This document shows positions 1-11,251 of a stretch of DNA of 64,000 nt, piece by piece. The position numbers were made by a program, and so were the translations under genes. How positions within the stretch are numbered: the stretch's first letter is position 1; every line of letters starts with the position of its first letter. The DNA comes from Anaeramoeba flamelloides. Lineage: Eukaryota; Metamonada; Anaeramoebidae. The DNA lies in assembly GCA_027625915.1 (NCBI GenBank), contig JANTQA010000057.1, forward strand, positions 8,990,001-9,054,000. The letters run 5' to 3'. The notes beneath the pieces are model-generated. The model worked only from the letters and a program-made list of their open reading frames with translations. It was not told the DNA's origin and made no database searches.

Positions 1-1288
1 TATATATCTTAAGAATTATTATTTCTATTGTTTATTGTCAAGAGATTTTAAAATTGTTTTTCAAAAATGAATAATAATAATTTTCATAAAGTTCATAATC
101 TGATGAATTCTCATGAAAATTAAATTACCTTTTCTTCATAATTATATAATGTTGATTGGAAAAATGTTAACATTTTCAACTGATATAATTCCAAAAATCC
201 TCGAAAACCTGGTTGAGTTTTGATAAACATCTAATGGTTGTGTCTAGTTCGTACATTCTTTTTATGAGAAGGTTAAAATTTATTCACTTCAAATTTTCCC
301 TTAGTACCAGATTAAAATCTGACTTTCATTTAACCCTTTAACAATAAACATAGTTTCCAAATTTTTCATACACAGTTAAAATAGTTGAACTAATTAAAAA
401 CATCACACTTTTAATATTCAATTTGGAAATTATACAAATTTAGATGATATTTTTACTGTTTATAGTATTTTTTTTTTTTTTTTTTTTTTCATTTCTGTTT
501 TTCCAGTTATATCATTTGTTTGGTTAGATCTTTATTATTTTTTTCTTCCAATTATTGATATGAGGTTATAGTTTAAATCAGTTAAATGAAAAAAAAAAAA
601 ACAAAAAAACACATACAATGAGTGGATGGTTGTCGAACCATTTGAAATATTACCAATTTTTGGTGAAATATCAACAAATATATCTTTACAGTTTATGTTT
701 CTCCACTTTCATCATTTTAGACACAATACTTTTAATTTTTTATTATATTTTTTTATTTCATTTAAATAATAGTTAGATATTAAATCATTAATACTGGGTA
801 ACTTAAATGTGGTTTTATATTAAGTTTGAAAAAATATAATAAATTGTGTTTTTTTTGCCTATTTTTAATTTTGGGTATGTACAAATTTTTGGAATGGGGC
901 TTATTTCAACAAAAATATTTCGAAATAAACACAATTGTTATTGATATAATTAATAGTAAAAATCACTCTCTTTAGTTTATAATAGTAATTTAATAATAAA
1001 ACGACTCGAAAAGAAAATTTAATTTGAAAATATAAAAAAAAAACACCTCACTCTTTTTTGGAAATACCCTATCAAAATATTATATCTCTATATATTAAGG
1101 TTTATCAAATATCAAAACAAGAAAACGAAATATATTTTTTAAAATTTTTTTTTTAAAAATAATTCTTCCTTTAACAATTGTAAAAATCCAATAAATAATA
1201 AAAAAAAAAAACCTTCAAAATAAATTGATTCAAAAAAATAATTGATCTCATTATAAATATAAAATAATTTGCAATAACCAATTCAAAA
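1..1288. other. intergenic, no gene; holds one decayed family A repeat
   Basis: No open frame here resembles a protein. The stretch is AT-rich with long A and T runs. The one recognisable item is the family A copy at 343-902, listed separately. The rest shows no structure I can name. Confidence 0.6.
343..902 (+). repeat. family A dispersed repeat, decayed copy 1
   Basis: This ~560 bp block aligns by eye to the copies at 39213-39740 (+) and 42800-43335 (-). Shared landmarks, in order, are the TTCCAAATTTTTCATACACA left end, the run leading to GTTAGATCT, the ACACATACAA...GGTTG block, CAAATTTTTGG near the right end, and a similar total length. Terminal sequences are roughly inverted (TCCAAAAATT / AAATTTTTGGA), like DNA transposon ends. 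No intact transposase is present. It is more diverged than the 39 kb and 43 kb copies, so probably older. Confidence 0.6.
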
Positions 1289-1895
1289 AATCAAAAATAA
1301 AACGTTAGAAGATTATTATTTTTTAGAAAAAAACCACGTTTTTTTGGTATCTGGGGTACTCTTATTTGAATTTTACCAGTTGAAGGTGCTATTTCGTGTA
1401 TGTGGTCAAGCAATTCTTGATCTCTTAATTCCATTGCCATTTTAGCGGCATTTTCATAGGATTCAAGTTTACTGTAATGTTCTGATCGTTTCTCAAGACT
1501 AGAAATTTTTTCAACGAACTCGATTGCCTGGTTGTGAACAGTGTTATACAGACATACTTGTACAAATGGTTCGTATCCAATTGGAGATTTTTACTTTGCA
1601 ATTTCATGTAGATCATCAAATTTTCTAACCTTTGCAAGAGTTTTAAGGATTATCCAAATTTTATGGTTAGTGAATACTATTTTTCCACCTAGTAACATAT
1701 TTATAGACTTAAAAGAAAATTGATCTCAATCATCTTGCTAATATGAAAATTTAGGTTTTTTTTTGGAAAATTTTGAGTTTGCTAAAGCCATTTTTAGGTT
1801 GAATTTAACATCTTTGTTATTTTCTCTTCACAAATCTTGATAGTATTCTTCAAAAAATAAAGAATCTTTGCTTTCTTCTTTGGTGTATCTTAATT
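1289..1895 (-). pseudogene. VPS16: VPS16 C-terminal domain pseudogene
   Basis: VPS16 is a core subunit of the HOPS and CORVET tethering complexes at late endosomes and lysosomes. On the minus strand, roughly 1630 down to 1345, the frame reads SPIGYEPFVQVC, then HNQAIEFVEKISSLEKRSEHY, then SYENAAKMAMELRDQELLDHI. This matches the VPS16 C-terminus (human SPIGYLPFVEIC and the following alpha-solenoid). Upstream pieces FDDLHEIAK and YTKEESKDSLFFEEYYQDL also fit. The match is broken by a TAA just before SPIGYEPF, where the family has a lysine/serine stretch, and by further stops (TGA, TAG) upstream. The N-terminal beta-propeller is absent, so this is a decayed fragment or gene relic. An intron hiding the TAA is possible but would not explain the other stops. 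Confidence 0.72.
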
Positions 1896-2845
1896 GACTT
1901 ATTTGATGCTGAATTTTTTTTGGGTTAATTTTGTTTGGTTGGGTATTCAAAAGCTTAGTGTATTGATTTAGTTAATGGGGTTGTTATTTATTCCCCAAAA
2001 CTTTTCTATTCCAATCACTTCTGAGTTGTATTTAAATTAAAAATTAGCGGTTGTTGACTTTTTTTTTTACTTCTTTATTTTTTGAATGCTCAAATCCAAA
2101 TTATTCTCAACAAATTTTGAAGAAAAAAATTTCATAAGGAAAATGTTACTCCACTTTCTTTTCAAGTATGCTAGAGTGTAGCGAGAGAGTATAAATATAC
2201 TTGAAAAGAAAGTGGAGTGGCATTTTCTTAATATCAAAAAAAAATAGCTTTTTAGTTTTGCTTTGTTTTGTACGGGAAAGTCATAAGTTTTTGGATCAAT
2301 AAATGGTTTTCAATCAAAATCTAAAAAATCCCAAAAATTGCAATATTTTGACTTTTCCTCAATTCATTGTCTTTTAAAGATTTTTTTCAGTTTATAGTAT
2401 TGTATTTCAACCCTCACAGACCATAAAATTCGAATAGTCCTGAATTGGTTTCTTCGTTTTTATTGATTTTACTTTTAGTATTCACTAAGGCTCACAATTA
2501 AAAAAAGTGTTTCACTTTTCTTTCTGTAGGGATTGTTTTGACAACAGTAGTAAAATTTTAATATCTTTAAAAATACTTTAATCAAATTTAACAGTATTTT
2601 CCAAGGTGTGTGAATATTTATCTCAACAAACAAAAAATATGAATAATTGAAGATAAGCCCATAAAATTGAAATAAATATTCTTCCTATTTCAAAACAATA
2701 GATCAACAAAAATAAAATAAATACATTTTAATAAACAAAGTCATTGTATTCAATATTTTAGATATTCCAAAGACAAGACACAAAAAAACTATTTTTCATT
2801 TTCTGAACTTTTTTGAAATTCAATTTTTTTTTGTTTTCTTTACTC
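1896..2845. other. intergenic spacer upstream of TSC2
   Basis: No convincing coding sequence. It contains the long inverted repeat at 2128-2236 (separate entry) and the presumed promoter of the tuberin gene. No TATA-like or initiator element can be singled out in such an AT-rich background. Confidence 0.5.
2128..2236. repeat. long hairpin / MITE-like inverted repeat
   Basis: A 22 bp perfect inverted repeat (ACTCCACTTTCTTTTCAAGT plus AT on the left arm) flanks a ~27 nt loop. Similarity continues outward with a few mismatches to about 38 bp per arm (ATAAGGAAAATG against CATTTTCTTAAT). It lies about 0.6 kb upstream of the TSC2 start and about 0.25 kb from the VPS16 relic. The loop contains GAGTGTAGCGAGAGAG. 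It may be a small foldback transposon or a structured element. No second clear copy was seen. Confidence 0.65.
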
Positions 2846-5800
2846 ATGACAGAAATTGATATAATCAATTACTTACGAGGACAGAAACAAATTAACTTTC
2901 AACTTGTTTCTTCACACCTATCAAAATCAAATTCAAACAAGTCAAGACTCACTTTTTTAAAATCGATTTATCCATTGCTCCAAAAATTGCCGTAAATATT
3001 TTGTTTTAAATTTTTTTATTGATTTTGAAAAAGATCAATTCTTTAATTTTTTTTTTCTTTTTTTTTTTTTTGCTCTATTGACTCCAATTTAACAATGAAC
3101 CTCAAAAGAAAAATTAATTTCAAGTTCTAAAACATACTTTTAAAATTGTGTTGTTTCTCATTAAACATTATAGTTTTATTGTAAAAAAACCAAACCTATT
3201 TTATTTTGATAAAAAAAAAAAAAAAGAAAAAAAAAAGAAAATGATGTTTGTGTTTTGAAAGTATTTTTTTATTATGCTTTTTTTTCTTTTTGAATTGTAA
3301 TAAAAATTCAAGTTAATGAAACTAAATTGAAAATCAAAAGATCTTTTGATTTTACAAAAACTTTTCAAAAATTACTAAAAAAAAAAAAAACAGAGCACAA
3401 AACTTAATAGTGTGTTTGTTCTTTAAAGTTCAACCACACTGTTTCTCAAACAAACAATTGTACACTCTTTTTTTTTCAAAAAAAAAAAAAACAAAGCCCA
3501 AATAAAAAACAAAAAAAAAATACAAAGCCCCAACAAAAAACAAAAAAAAAAAAAAAGAATGGGCATCTTCTTTTTTCACACTAACACTTCCCCGACCTCA
3601 TTTATTTTTCCAAAAACAATATTACTTCCAAAACAAACAAAACAAAATAACAATAAATCCAACAAACCAAAATTAAATTTCGAAATACTGTGTCGATCCA
3701 AAACCAATACTAAAGTGTCAATGAACCAATAAAATTTTATAAAAGTATTCAGGATTTAATTGAAGGAAAAAGGTGTTTAAGTAATCGAATCTTGTGCTAC
3801 GACATTATGGCTGCGATCTTTTATACTACCAAAGAAAATAAACAAAAGCTTTGCTCCAAAATTTTCCAATCACTCGAAAAAAGTAAAAAGCATTTGTACT
3901 TGGGCCTAAATGTGCTAACAGTTATAACGATCCAAGGAAAGGATTTGTCTTGCTTTGAAACAAAAAAGATCTTCAAATTGTTATTAAAATGGCTACCAAT
4001 CATTTCCAAAAAGCCATTATTAATAAGCTTTTTAACTCAACTATTCTATCATAACAAGAAGCATATTAACAATTTAATTCTATCAAATTTTATTAATGAA
4101 TTAGTTCGAGTAAAATTTTTAAATGTGTCTTTACCGGTGATTCAACAAACGCTAATCTTTTTTAAAACCATTTGCAAGCTTTATGTATTACCAATAAGAT
4201 CTTTACCAAAAATTCTGCGATCGTTATGTATTTGGGTGAACAATAACGCAGTCCAAGATTTAGTTTGGGATGTCTTTAGCCAATTATTGTATTCAAATAA
4301 TTCGTCATACCCGACATTAGTAATTCAAATGCTAACAGAAATTGTTGGCCCCACAAATAGGAAAAGCGAAAGGAGAAAGCCGCCATGGCTAGTAAGGGGA
4401 GGTGTATTTTTCTTAGTGATGTGCACATGGGGGGCAAAAAAAATTAATATTCCCACCATTCACCGATCTGTAATTCTTCAGACATTAAGAGACATTGTTA
4501 TTTCTTCTGTGCATCCAATCGTTGATTATGAAATTACTTTAGGGATTGTAAATTTATTAAAACATGAAATAATTTATTCTGGTAGCGAATGGTTAATTGT
4601 TTTGGAAATTTCAACAACTTTGCTATACAATTATTTCCAACAGGCGCAAACAGTTGAACTAAATGGTATTAGAGAGATTTCTGAAGGCCATTTTCAACGA
4701 TTATTAAAAATTATCTTGCAATATTTAGAAAAATTAATTTTAACTCAAGCCAGTCCAACAAATAATGATGAACAAGATGAAAATGAAAACAAAAATGAAA
4801 ATGAAAACAAAAATGAGAATGAAAATAAAAATAAAAATGAAAATGAAAATGAAAATGAAAATAAAAACAAAAATGAAAATAAAAACCAAAATGAAAATAA
4901 AAAAGAGAAAGAAAACGATCAACAAAAAAACAAAGAAATAGAAAACAAAAATATAAATATAAAAGATAAAGATGGCTGGGTAATAATTAATCCAAAGGAT
5001 AATAAACCAAATCAAAAAAACCAAAAAACCACAAAGATAATGAAAAAAAATCTAATTTTAAATTGTGTTCAAGATGATTTATTTGAATTCTTATTTCAAT
5101 TTATTCATCATTTAAATACAAAAACAATGGACTACATTATTGAATATAAGAGAAAACAGATTGATTTGCTCTTACAAAAGGAGCAATTAGAGATTTTAAT
5201 TGAACAATTTTTAACAAATTTTATAAAAACTAATAATTTAATTTTACGAAGAATTGGTATCAAACATTTATCCATTTTATTTAATGAATCAAAATTATAT
5301 GGGAAATTTTCAAATTTATTCTTGTTTGTAATACAATTTTTAAAAAAGAATTATTTCTTTAGCAAGCAGTATTTATATTTTAAAGACTTGTTGAGAATCA
5401 TTTCGCAATTATCGACAGAAGTAACTGATTATAATCATTTTTTTAAAATATACAATTTATTTGAATTGGGATTATATCAAAAGGAACCAAAAAAAAAATA
5501 TTAGCAACAGCAGCAACAGCAGCAACAGCAGCAACAGCAGCAGAAACAGCAGCAACAGCAGCAACAGCAGCAACAGCAGCAACAGCAGCAACAGCAGCAA
5601 CAGCAGCAACAGCAGCAACAGCAGCAACAGCAGCAACAGCAGCAACAGCAGCAACAGCAGCAACAGCAGCAACAGCAGCAACAGCAGCAACAGTCTCAAA
5701 ACGATCAGGATCAAGAGCAAGGACAACAGTCACAAAACCAGCAAGATTTTGAAAAGACACGGTAATAATAATAATAGCAATCACAGCAGTGGTAATAACA

Positions 5801-8322
5801 TTAATAGCAATAATAGTAGTAGCAGTAATAGTAGCAGTAATAAGAGCAATGAAAATGATATTGTAAACAATAACAACATTCATATTAACAATAATGATCA
5901 CCTTAACAATAATCTGAATAAAAAAAAGCAAAAGAATAAGAACAAGCAATTAAAAGATCGAATTAATAAAGAATATTTGACAAAATATGATATCGAAATC
6001 CAACAAATAGATACAGATTCCAATACACCAACGAAAGTATCACGCTATTGGGAAGACTATTTAAATGATCCTGACCATGAAGATTTGAAAGAACAGCCCA
6101 AGGAATATTCACAAGATATCTTATTTGCTTATAAATGGAATTATTCATCAAATTTGAATTCGGTAAAAATGAAAAAAAATAATTCTTTGTCTGATTTAGA
6201 TCAAAATAAAATTAATAAAATAGATAAAAATTTAATAAAAAAAAGGAAAAAAATAAATAACAATTTTAATGTTCAAACCAAGAATAATAAAGAAAGTATT
6301 GATGGTAATCAAAACCATAATATGAATAATATTAATGATAAGAATGGAAATAACAACAGTAACAGCAGTAATGACAGGAAGGACAACAATAATGTCGATA
6401 ATACTGGTACTGGTAATACTAATGAGGATAATAAAGAGAACAATTCTTATTTTTACAATAATGATCATGGCTATGAATATATCGATGATTATGATGATGG
6501 CAATGGCGAAGATGACGACGGCAAAGACGATGACAGTAATGATAATAATCAAGTAAAGAATAATATTTATAATGGCGGAAGTGACAGTGATGATGAAAAT
6601 AATAAATTAAATCAGAAACATAAAAATGAAAATAATAAAAACACCAATAAAAAAAATTATTTAGAAAATACTTTAAATACCAATGGGAAAACCAAAGAGA
6701 AAACAAAATTAAATCAAGAAAATTTTTGTCAAGTAAACAATAATCCTAAGGATACCTCTGATTCTCCAAATAAAAAAAACAAAAAACCCACGGGCAATAA
6801 TAATGACAGCAACAATACAAAAAATGTTTGTAATTTGGATACTTATTCAATTTATTTGAACCCGTTACCATCTTTATCTTCAAATAATTTAAAAGAAAAA
6901 AATTTACCCTTTTTAGTCAAAAGTCAATCGAAAAAAAAAGGAAATTCAAATTCTTTGTCATTAAATGAGCAACTAAACAAATTTAGCAATTTATTTTTAA
7001 GTACTCAAAAGAACAATGAGAAAATCTTATTTGAAAAAAATGAAAGCTTTTTATATTCAAAAGAAAAAGAAAAAAATATTAATGATAAATTTCTATTATA
7101 TAAAAAAAAAAGCAAATTAAAAACTTTAAAAAAGAATAGCCGATATGTTCTTAAGACTCTAGCTAAAAAAACAATGAGCTCACCATCTTTAAATTACCTG
7201 GCGCACAATACGAATACAAAAAACCCAGATCATAATAATAAAAATTTAAATCCTGAGAGCTTTAATTCGACATCTAATTATAATAATAGTAAGAAGAAGA
7301 AGAGTAGTCTGAGCAAAAAAAAAAATCTAGTTGACAATAATTATAATCTATTACACCGATCTTCCTCTGAAACAAAATTATCAAAAATTACAAAAACAAA
7401 AGAAAACTTGCATTATAATCAATTGCAAAGAAGCCAAACATCGTTTTTCAATGAATTTATTTACCCGAACGAATTTGTAAATATTTATCCAAAAAGTTCC
7501 AAAACGCATTCAATATTATCCGATCTCAAGCTGTATGACCCAAACATTATTTTTAACCAATTAGGTGTGCATTCCTCGAGAAAATACAAAAAGGGAATGG
7601 ATGGTGTGACAGTATTGAACCCAGAAAATAACAATGAAATTAAAAAAGATGTCGACGAATTGGATTCCATACCCTTGGGTCTCATATATAAAACTTCTGT
7701 ATTATTCCATGATTCCAACCAATCAAAGGAAGATGAGATCCTATCGAATAATTATGGTACAACAAAATATTTAAATTTATTAGAGAACTTGGGCCAATAT
7801 AAAACTTTTAAAACGAATTATAACACACACTATCCATTGAATTTAAATTCCGATTTAAACGGCGAAATTTATTGCTATTGGACAGACCAAAACCAAACAA
7901 TAATCTTCCAAACATTTACTTTTTTGAAAATTGACCTCGAAAAAAAAAGAAATTTGCTTTCGAATAATTTCGTCACGCTCATATATTCAACAGACTCCAT
8001 TAACGATTTTGATATAAACATTTTAATCTCAGACCCGAGCCCAATCAAAATCATCATTTATCCAAAAAATAATAACTTTTTTAGAATACAAACACAAACC
8101 AAACAATTCCATCCCAAATTCGCCTTCGATTATATAGTCACAGAAAAGAAATTACCTTCAGTTATCAGAACCTTAGTCACATATATTACACTGTTCGTTA
8201 AGACAATATCCAAGGAAGAAGGTGGTAACTCCCAATTAATAAAATCTAATTTAATACATAGAATTGAAAAGATTAAGGAAATTCGGAAAAAACATACCAA
8301 AGTTGGTTTACTCTTTAAATAA
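2846..8322 (+). CDS. TSC2: tuberin (TSC2), Rheb GTPase-activating protein
   Basis: Tuberin is the GAP of the TSC complex that switches off Rheb and thereby TORC1. Proposed exons are 2846-2991, 3716-5420, 5505-5761 and about 5808-8322, giving ~1540 residues (human 1807). Exon 2 carries the N-terminal HEAT/DUF3384 region: the WLVRGGVFFLVMCTWGAKK stretch and the following helices match human LLRGAVFFVGMALWGAHRL. An NENENK insert lies at 4769-4925. Exon 3 is a ~64-residue polyQ. Exon 4 is Asn/Ser-rich linker, then a RapGAP domain (about 7660-8290): SIPLGLIY, EILSNNYGTTKYLNLLENLG, and SNNFVTLIYS, which keeps the catalytic Asn-thumb position. ATG 2846 starts MTEIDIINYL. The intron 2992-3715 joins CC|T in phase. 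An in-frame TAG at 5502-5504 ends exon 2 unless an 84 nt intron (5421-5504, GTAACT...TATTAG) is removed. The exon 3/4 junction is uncertain because several AGs keep the frame. Confidence 0.85.
4769..4925 (+). repeat. AAAATGAAAACA-type hexamer repeat coding Asn/Glu/Lys tract
   Basis: Tandem imperfect GAAAAT/GAAAAC/AAAAAT hexamers encode an NENENK-type acidic-basic low-complexity tract inside TSC2, between the HEAT block and the polyQ exon. Such inserts are typical of this genome: the STX17 exon 3 and PAN2 genes have similar EKEKEK tracts. Confidence 0.8.
5505..5697 (+). repeat. CAA/CAG trinucleotide repeat, polyglutamine exon
   Basis: Near-perfect CAACAGCAG units run for ~190 bp with one CAGAAACAG interruption. 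In the frame set by TSC2 exon 2 they encode about 64 glutamines followed by a Gln-rich tail (QSQNDQDQEQGQQ, then QNQQDFEKT). The other frames give Ser/Asn or Ala runs. The Gln frame is favoured because the sequence after the repeat stays Gln-rich only there and ends at a GTAATA donor-like site. Tracts like this are prone to length change. Confidence 0.85.
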
Positions 8323-9788
8323 TTCTATTTTTTTTCATTTTTTTTTTTTTTTTTTGTTATAATTCTTGATCAAATACAAAGGAAAAAGAGAATTTTTAAA
8401 TATTGTTTATTTATTTATATATTTTATTTCGATACAAAATATTATATTTTAATAAATAATAATTAAAAAATAAAAAAATAAAATTTGTACTTATCAATAT
8501 TTTTTACTCTTTTACTATTTGTTTGTAAAACTTTGCAATATTTTACATAATAATGAATGTCACAATTTTGTCTCTCAAATGACTAACCAATCAGATATCT
8601 CAAATTTATCAAGTTAGTAAAAAAAATTAATTTTATTTTGACTATCCAAGATTAAAAACCCCATTATCGTTTTAAAAAATTGTAATGATTGTCAAATGTG
8701 ATTTATTCATATGTTTGATCAGTCAAACTTGTTCAAAATGTCAAAAAAATATAAAAAAAAAATGTTGAAAAAAATTGATAAGAAATTTTAAAAGGATTTA
8801 ATTTTTGAAAAAGTCAAATTTGGTTACAATAAATTTTTTTCTAGTAATTTGATTTTTTGTGTCATTTATTTTTCTGTATAGAGTAAAGTGTAGTAAATTT
8901 ATTTTATTTTTTTGAATGATAAAATTAAATAAAAAACATGGAAATTTTATTAAAAAATTTTCCTATAAAAAGATAAAAAGAGAATGGGTAAAAAAAAAAA
9001 AAAGTCAAAATTATTTAAGAACGGTATATTAAATTAAAATCATATTTTTGATTTTTGTTTTTATTGATTTGTTATGATAAATAAAGCAGTGTTTATATAA
9101 TGAAATTTTTTGTTCTTAATTCAACATCTCAAAGTAAATTTATCTAGTAACTGTAAAGTGCGGAATAGAAATCAGTGTGTAATTTTTAGGTATATTTCTA
9201 AGGGGGTTTCAATGAACATCTTCTTAAGTTGTGTAGACCAATTTGGTAATTTTTTACAATTTGATTTATTTAATTATTGTTTAATTATTCTTTTCTTTTA
9301 TCTACTTGAATTTGTGAAAAAAGATTCTGTTTTGTGGATTTGTTTTTATTGTTTGGATTTGGATTTAATGATGGTCGCTTTTGTTCCTAATAAATTTAAT
9401 TTTTGATATAAAAGTTTTTATTTTTCTCTTCCTCTTTGTATTAGTATTCAGAATTTTTTTTTTTTATTCTTTTTTTTTTATTCTCAATTTATTTTGATTA
9501 ATGGTTTTATATGGTTAATTGTTAACTTTTAAAAGAGTTTTATTTATGATATAATAATTTTAATATTGTAATGGAATTTTGTTTTTAATTGGGATCATTT
9601 ATAAAACGTCATTTATTTGGTATATCCAAGACAAAAAATGAAGTGAACTTGTGTTTCAAAAATGTAAAAAAAAACAATTCGAAATGTGTATTCAATTCTA
9701 AACTTTTCATTTTTGATAATAAAATAAAATTGTGAATTGAGATTTTACCAAAAATGATAAATTTATTAAAAAAATTGTTCTACTATAC

Positions 9789-9814
9789 CAAGTCAAGTCA
9801 AGTCAAGTCAAGTC
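9789..9814. repeat. (AAGTC)5 pentanucleotide repeat
   Basis: Five tandem copies of AAGTC, short but perfect. This is a simple sequence repeat with no evident role. Confidence 0.85.
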
Positions 9815-10266
9815 GATTTTAAAGGAATGTTAAGAATATGTAATTGTTAAGAATATCCAAGAGGTGTGGATTTTGTAATTTGATATTTAGGAATATCTTT
9901 ACAGGGGTGAAATAAAAGAGGAAATAGTGACTATTGATTTACTTTTTGACTAGCTGGGGTCGCTTGAATTTAATCCAATATTTTTTTTGAATTTTATTAA
10001 TTTAACTTTTGATTTCAATTATTATGTTAAAGGAAAGAGATCATTTGAAGAACTTCTAAATAAAATAGTAGTTAAAAATAACACATTAATGTTTTTTGAT
10101 TAAATTTTTTTTAACTTATTGTACCAATTTAGATCCTGAGTTTTCAAAACTATTAGCAATTCATATTATATAATTTGTTCAATAATCACCTGTTATAATT
10201 CTTCATTTTGGATCGCCTTCCAGACACAAATAATGAGATTCTTCTAATACTAAGACAATTTTATTG

Positions 10267-10461
10267 CAGTTAGTTTTACTCCAAAGACATAAATTCTCAA
10301 CAAGATTTAAGGCACAAAAAAAAATGAAATTAAAACATTTTTTTTTGGAATTTATTTTATACAAATTATTTTACTCGAATTCGAATTTTGTACTTTAGTC
10401 TGGAATTTTTTTGTACCTTAATTTTTGATGAATTTTTGTACCATAAAAATGGAACTCAATG
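10267..10461. mobile_element. old MITE copy, relative of the 30.2 kb MITE
   Basis: The left end reads CAGTTAGTTTTACTCC, followed by AAGATTTAAGGCACAA. The right end reads TTGTACCTTAATTTTTGATG, then GGAACTCAATG. Both match the arms of the 193 bp MITE at 30209-30401 (CAGTCAGTTCCAC, AAATTTAAGGCACAA) with many substitutions. Length is nearly identical (195 bp). There is a TA on the right flank, and the left flank has drifted. It is an ancient insertion of the same family. Confidence 0.65.
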
Positions 10462-11251
10462 TATACTTCTTCAAACCCTTCAATATCATCTAATATAACT
10501 TGAAACAATATCATATTTTAATGTTCTTCGAGGCCAAACTTGTATCATAACAAGTTAATTGTTCACAAATTAAAAAAATATCCTCATGAAACTACATTTC
10601 TTAAAGTTCTACTATTTAAAAAGGAAATTAAAAAAAATAAACGATCAAATCTAAGATTTTTTTAAAAAATAGACTAATTTACAAAAGAAATAAAATAAAA
10701 AAAAATTTATGATTTTTACAAAAAGTGTTTGAACCATTATGAAAAAAATTTAAACAAATTCACTTCCTCATTTAAAATTTTATCCAACATCAAGTAGTTT
10801 GTCTTCAAAAATGATTCACATTAAGGACATAATTGAATACTGAAATAAATGTAAATTGGATTAAAAAGAAAAAAAAAATACTGGTTTTATTAATAAGATA
10901 TGTTCTTGCTACTTTCACTCTAGGTATTTTTGATTAAGGTATATACTCTAAGTGATGTACTAATTTTTTTTACTGCTTTTTATATTCAATATTATTGTAT
11001 TTTTGCCAAAGAATTTAATTAAAAAATTTTTTTTATTCGAGCCCTAATTTGAACCAATTACAATAAAAGAAGTTAAAAGTATTTTTACATTTATATGTAA
11101 TCTTTAATCTTTTTCTGAAAACAAAAACAATTCTATGAGAAATTTAGATCATCCTCTTCCTAATCTATATTTAAATAGTATATAATTGGATCATTTTTTT
11201 CTCTTTTTACCAAGACAACAATTTTCAGTAATAACACACTTACTATAATAA

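Larger units (their letters stand above)
8323..11251. other. intergenic, no gene seen
   Basis: No supported gene. A 98-codon open frame at 9110-9406 begins at TTG, has no ATG start and no recognisable motif, and is not accepted. Contents are (AAGTC)5 at about 9790-9814 and an old MITE at 10267-10461. Confidence 0.55.

Noticed and set aside
4740-5024. Antisense hydrophobic frame (Ile/Phe-rich)
   Set aside because: It is the complement of the NENENK-coding hexamer repeat. Its composition follows from the opposite strand.
5502-5504. TAG reassigned to glutamine, since it precedes a polyQ run in frame
   Set aside because: TEX261 and the PITH gene both end at TAG in the expected place, so TAG acts as a normal stop. 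Splicing of 5421-5504 is a simpler explanation.
5461-5760. Ser/Asn reading of the CAG repeat as the true N-terminus of a second gene
   Set aside because: That frame begins at a TTG, gives unnatural sequence after the repeat, and ignores that the Gln frame is continuous with the upstream TSC2 exon.
5443-5949. Antisense Val/Ala and Leu-rich frames opposite the polyQ tract
   Set aside because: Shadows of the CAG repeat in other frames, with no start or domain.
9110-9406. 98-codon open frame as a gene
   Set aside because: TTG start, hydrophobic AT-driven composition, no motif, no conserved neighbour.
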